Of a stretch of 64,000 bases of DNA, positions 63,930 to 64,000 are shown piece after piece. The DNA lies in the NCBI GenBank assembly GCA_023213235.1, contig CP096137.1, forward strand, positions 2,466,908-2,530,907, given 5' to 3'. This stretch comes from Elusimicrobiota bacterium. GTDB taxonomy: Bacteria > Elusimicrobiota > Elusimicrobia > UBA1565 > UBA9628. The translations under genes were made by a program, and so were the position numbers. The notes beneath the pieces were generated by a model, which was not told the origin of the DNA, did not search any database, and saw only the letters and a program-made list of their open reading frames with translations. The stretch's first letter is position 1. Each line of letters begins with the position of its first letter.

Positions 63930-64000
63930 AGGCCGCCGCGCTCGTGCGCACGAAGGGAGCGCTCGCCGCGCTGGTCGCCGGCTGGCGCCGGAAGGGCCTG
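63926..64000 (+). CDS. panC: Pantoate--beta-alanine ligase PanC (3' partial)
   Basis: Only the first 25 codons are in the window (VRTKGALAALVAGWRRKGL after the first residues). This pattern matches the N terminus of PanC, just before the expected VPTMGALHEGH motif. The GTG overlaps the hydrolase stop. The call rests on this short match and on the neighbouring panB. Confidence 0.6.
   Translation, partial: MKAAALVRTKGALAALVAGWRRKGL

Noticed and set aside
1..64000. Programmed ribosomal frameshifting as the cause of the broken frames
   Set aside because: Too many unrelated genes, no common slippery heptamer and no shared downstream structure; the lesions follow G or C runs.

Overview
This is a high-GC bacterial chromosome window with about 60 protein genes, five tRNAs and several repeat elements. 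The best guess for the host is a high-GC member of the Elusimicrobiota or a related diderm phylum. That guess is an inference: it rests on the PorV-like protein beside a secreted fibronectin repeat protein with a T9SS/FlgD-like tail, two outer-membrane porin-like proteins, a full Bat operon, diaminopimelate-pathway lysine genes and Ala/Pro-rich secreted proteins. No rRNA or ribosomal-protein marker is present to settle it.

Layout. 1-5.2 kb: secreted FN3 protein (5' end missing), PorV-like protein and a coiled-coil protein. 5.2-16 kb: TPR protein, zinc-type dehydrogenase, ArnT-like glycosyltransferase, RDD membrane protein, MFS-like transporter, secreted unknown, ACT protein, class II glutamine amidotransferase and a tandem pair of HEAT-repeat proteins. 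15.9-23.9 kb: moxR-DUF58-batA-batBC-batD-batE. 23.9-24.2 kb: a 271-bp double palindrome. 24.2-37.2 kb: fur, miaB, pilZ, miaA, a spermidine-synthase-like membrane protein, hflX, plsY, gpsA, a DUF151 nuclease, HU, MerR, two tRNA-Pro, acylphosphatase, a sigma-70 factor, apt and tRNA-Arg. 37.3-40.4 kb: two porin-like genes. 40.4-42.3 kb: a gene-poor segment with one winged-helix-like gene behind repeated GACATAT boxes, DnaA-box-like words and an 83-bp A-tract tandem repeat. 42.3-55.0 kb, minus strand: a nearly gapless run murB-ftsQ-ftsA-ftsZ-pilT-dNK-pgeF-hisC-cmk-plsC-S1-TPR-lysA. 55.0-55.8 kb: a Y1/RAYT-type transposon inserted next to the murB start. 55.9-64 kb: rhomboid-like protein, glycosidase-like secreted protein, tRNA-Lys, tRNA-Glu, a hybrid histidine kinase, dapB, folK, panB, an alpha/beta hydrolase and the start of panC.

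Two features run through the whole window. First, about 31 sites in about 23 otherwise normal genes need bases restored (nearly always one) to give a continuous family-typical protein. Nearly all lie in short G or C runs, and they hit essential genes (ftsA, murB, plsY, lysA), so they are most simply sequencing or assembly errors. Such genes are given here as single CDS spanning the lesion. Second, many first genes of transcription units have a TANNNT -10 box ending 6-8 nt before the start codon with no Shine-Dalgarno sequence, which suggests frequent leaderless transcripts. Inside operons, genes instead overlap as ATGA, GTGA or TGATG.
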